A stretch of 64,000 nucleotides of DNA from Nocardioides plantarum. Lineage in GTDB: Bacteria > Actinomycetota > Actinomycetes > Propionibacteriales > Nocardioidaceae. The notes under the pieces are model-generated. The model was not told the DNA's origin. It saw only the letters and a program-made list of their open reading frames with translations, and ran no database searches. The stretch's first letter is position 1. Each line of letters opens with the position of its first letter. The stretch lies in assembly GCF_006346395.1 (NCBI RefSeq), contig NZ_VDMS01000002.1, forward strand, positions 124,001 to 188,000. Reading direction: 5' to 3'. Below are positions 62,896 to 64,000 of this stretch, piece by piece. A program made the position numbers and the translations under genes.

Positions 62896-63843
62896 TCAGG
62901 CAGGGACGGGCTCGCGGCGCCGGGCGCCGGGCACGTCGACCTCCTCGCGACGGCGGGCCAGGACCGCCAGCACCGCGCCGGCCAGGATGAGGAGGAGACC
63001 GGCGATGATGCCGATCAGCGGGATCGTCCGGGTGATCAGGGTGAGGCTGGCGATGTTGTCGTCGGCGTCGTCCACGCTGGTCTGGACCTGCTTGTCGGTG
63101 AACTGGGCCTTGAGGTCGAGGACCTGGGTGCCGTCGGCGAGGTAGCGCTGCTGGTCCTGGATCTGCTGCACCACCGCCCCGGTCTTGGGCTCGACGTAGA
63201 TGTCGACCGTCTGGCTGTAGGTGCCCTCGGTGCCCTCGGTCACCTCGGCCGGCTGGTCCTTGATGACCACCTGGTAGTGGTAGGTGGGCAGTCCCTTGAG
63301 GTCGACGGCCTCGACGAACTTCGCGGGCCACGCCTTCCCGGTCGCCCCGTCCCAGTAGGGGTAGTCGCGCTTCTTGCTGTCGAACGGGAACTTGTTGACC
63401 AAGCCCACGTGGTCGACCGCGCCGTCGATGTAGCCCTTGCTGGGGACGCCCTCGGCGGTCACCCGGTCGGTGGTGAACCGGTCGATCCCGATGTCGACCA
63501 CCCGGGGGTCGGTGTCGGCGCCCTGCTCGGTCGGGGGTCCGCAGTCGGGGATGTCCCCCTGGTCGGAGAAGACCACGCACTGGGTGTTGACGAAGGCCAC
63601 CACCTTGTCGTCGGAGACCTTGCTGTCGGTCTGGGTCAGGCTGTAGATCTTGATCGGTCGTGGCGCGCTGAGCTCGCCGGTCGCGGCGTCGAGCTTGGCG
63701 GCCGTCCCCTCGAGACGGGTCGTGGTGTCGACGTCCACCGGCGTCTGCTTGACCCGACCGGGGGCCCAGATGGCGGCGACGAGACCGATGGCGAGCAGTG
63801 CTGCACCCAATCCGAACAACACGAATCCAAGAGCTTTGCGCAC
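62896..63843 (-). CDS. DUF3068 domain protein
   Basis: 315 residues with an N-terminal helix (LGFVLFGLGAALLAIGLVAAIW), a large extracytoplasmic beta-rich domain (TTRLEGTAAKLDAATGE, KGYIDGAVDHVGLVNKFPFDSKKRDYPYWD) and a C-terminal helix (IPLIGIIAGLLLILAGAVLAVLA) with a basic tail. I recognise DUF3068, an actinobacterial envelope family that is sometimes grouped with PorA-like proteins. GTG at 63843 with GGAGG 8 bases upstream. A KstR-like palindrome lies 50 bp upstream. Confidence 0.85.
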   Translation of the reverse strand: MRKALGFVLFGLGAALLAIGLVAAIWAPGRVKQTPVDVDTTTRLEGTAAKLDAATGELSAPRPIKIYSLTQTDSKVSDDKVVAFVNTQCVVFSDQGDIPDCGPPTEQGADTDPRVVDIGIDRFTTDRVTAEGVPSKGYIDGAVDHVGLVNKFPFDSKKRDYPYWDGATGKAWPAKFVEAVDLKGLPTYHYQVVIKDQPAEVTEGTEGTYSQTVDIYVEPKTGAVVQQIQDQQRYLADGTQVLDLKAQFTDKQVQTSVDDADDNIASLTLITRTIPLIGIIAGLLLILAGAVLAVLARRREEVDVPGARRREPVPA

Positions 63844-63893
63844 GAGCTTCCCCTCCCAAGGACAGACCCCCCTTCGGGGTGGTCGAGGTCACA

Positions 63894-63909
63894 GTAGAAC
63901 GCGTTCTAC
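63894..63909. promoter_or_regulatory. KstR-like palindrome (TNNAACNNGTTNNA)
   Basis: GTAGAAC-GC-GTTCTAC, a perfect 16-bp inverted repeat, fits the motif TNNAACNNGTTNNA described for the TetR-type cholesterol-catabolism repressor KstR. It lies 51 bp upstream of the DUF3068 gene start, and could control that gene, a gene beyond the right edge, or both. Confidence 0.55.
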
Positions 63910-64000
63910 GTGAATGGTGTCTTTTGTCACACTTTGACGCAATGGCGTGTCGGGGGTGTGCCGGCCACGCAGGCCCCGTGATAAGGCGCGCGCATCTCCG

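Overview
The window is a very GC-rich actinobacterial chromosome segment of the Nocardioidaceae type (Nocardioides-like). The evidence is a fused E2-E1 2-oxoglutarate enzyme (Kgd), an Ala/Lys/Pro-rich primary sigma factor, DUF6104, DUF5998 and DUF7455 proteins, an LprG-P55-like lipoprotein/MFS pair, frequent GTG starts and 4-bp start/stop overlaps. There is one tRNA gene. I see no rRNA, IS element, integrase, prophage or CRISPR array.

Layout. 1-12 kb: argS start (partial), tRNA-Arg(CCG), amino acid permease, kgd, DUF6104, thymidine kinase, a phosphodiesterase with DUF5998, a LysE exporter and a GNAT/acyl-CoA-synthetase-like protein acetyltransferase. 12-25 kb: parC, an lprG/P55-like operon with a carbonic anhydrase, an ABC transporter with two-component system, parE, a DUF7455 zinc-binding protein, an EamA transporter and a membrane-anchored unknown. 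25.4-33.7 kb: an accessory catabolic cluster of six co-oriented genes (flavin monooxygenase, alpha/beta hydrolase, amidohydrolase, intradiol dioxygenase, class III CoA-transferase, citrate-synthase-fold lyase), controlled by a divergent IclR/PcaR-type regulator. 33.8-46 kb: sigA, an HhH-GPD protein, a hydrolase, a universal stress protein, a GCS2-family ligase, DUF4192, dinB, acetyltransferases and a translationally coupled GNAT-pxpA-pxpB-pxpC set. 46-50 kb: an ECF sigma operon and a DUF222-HNH gene with a LexA box. 50-64 kb: oligopeptidase B, a group-2 sigma factor, coaE, a TetR-controlled epimerase/AMP-ligase pair, a GlxA-type regulator, rpsA, a phosphotransferase, a methyltransferase and a DUF3068 protein.

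Most interesting points. The 8.3-kb cluster sits between parE/DUF7455 and sigA, which are close neighbours in Streptomyces, so it looks inserted into a core locus. Its two upstream sites of 25 bp each have the three-half-site layout known for PcaU/PobR operators. Its gene content implies oxidation and ring opening of an aromatic or heteroaromatic compound, then CoA-dependent cleavage by a citrate-synthase-fold protein that has lost two of the three citrate synthase catalytic residues. I know no described pathway with this combination.

Stress regulation can be read from the DNA. Two exact GGGAAT-N18-GTT (SigR/SigH-type) promoters precede the DUF7455 gene and the group-2 sigma gene, a GGAAC-N18-CGTT promoter precedes the ECF operon, and a LexA box lies inside a predicted leaderless promoter of the DUF222-HNH gene. 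The parE gene appears to lack a canonical start codon.
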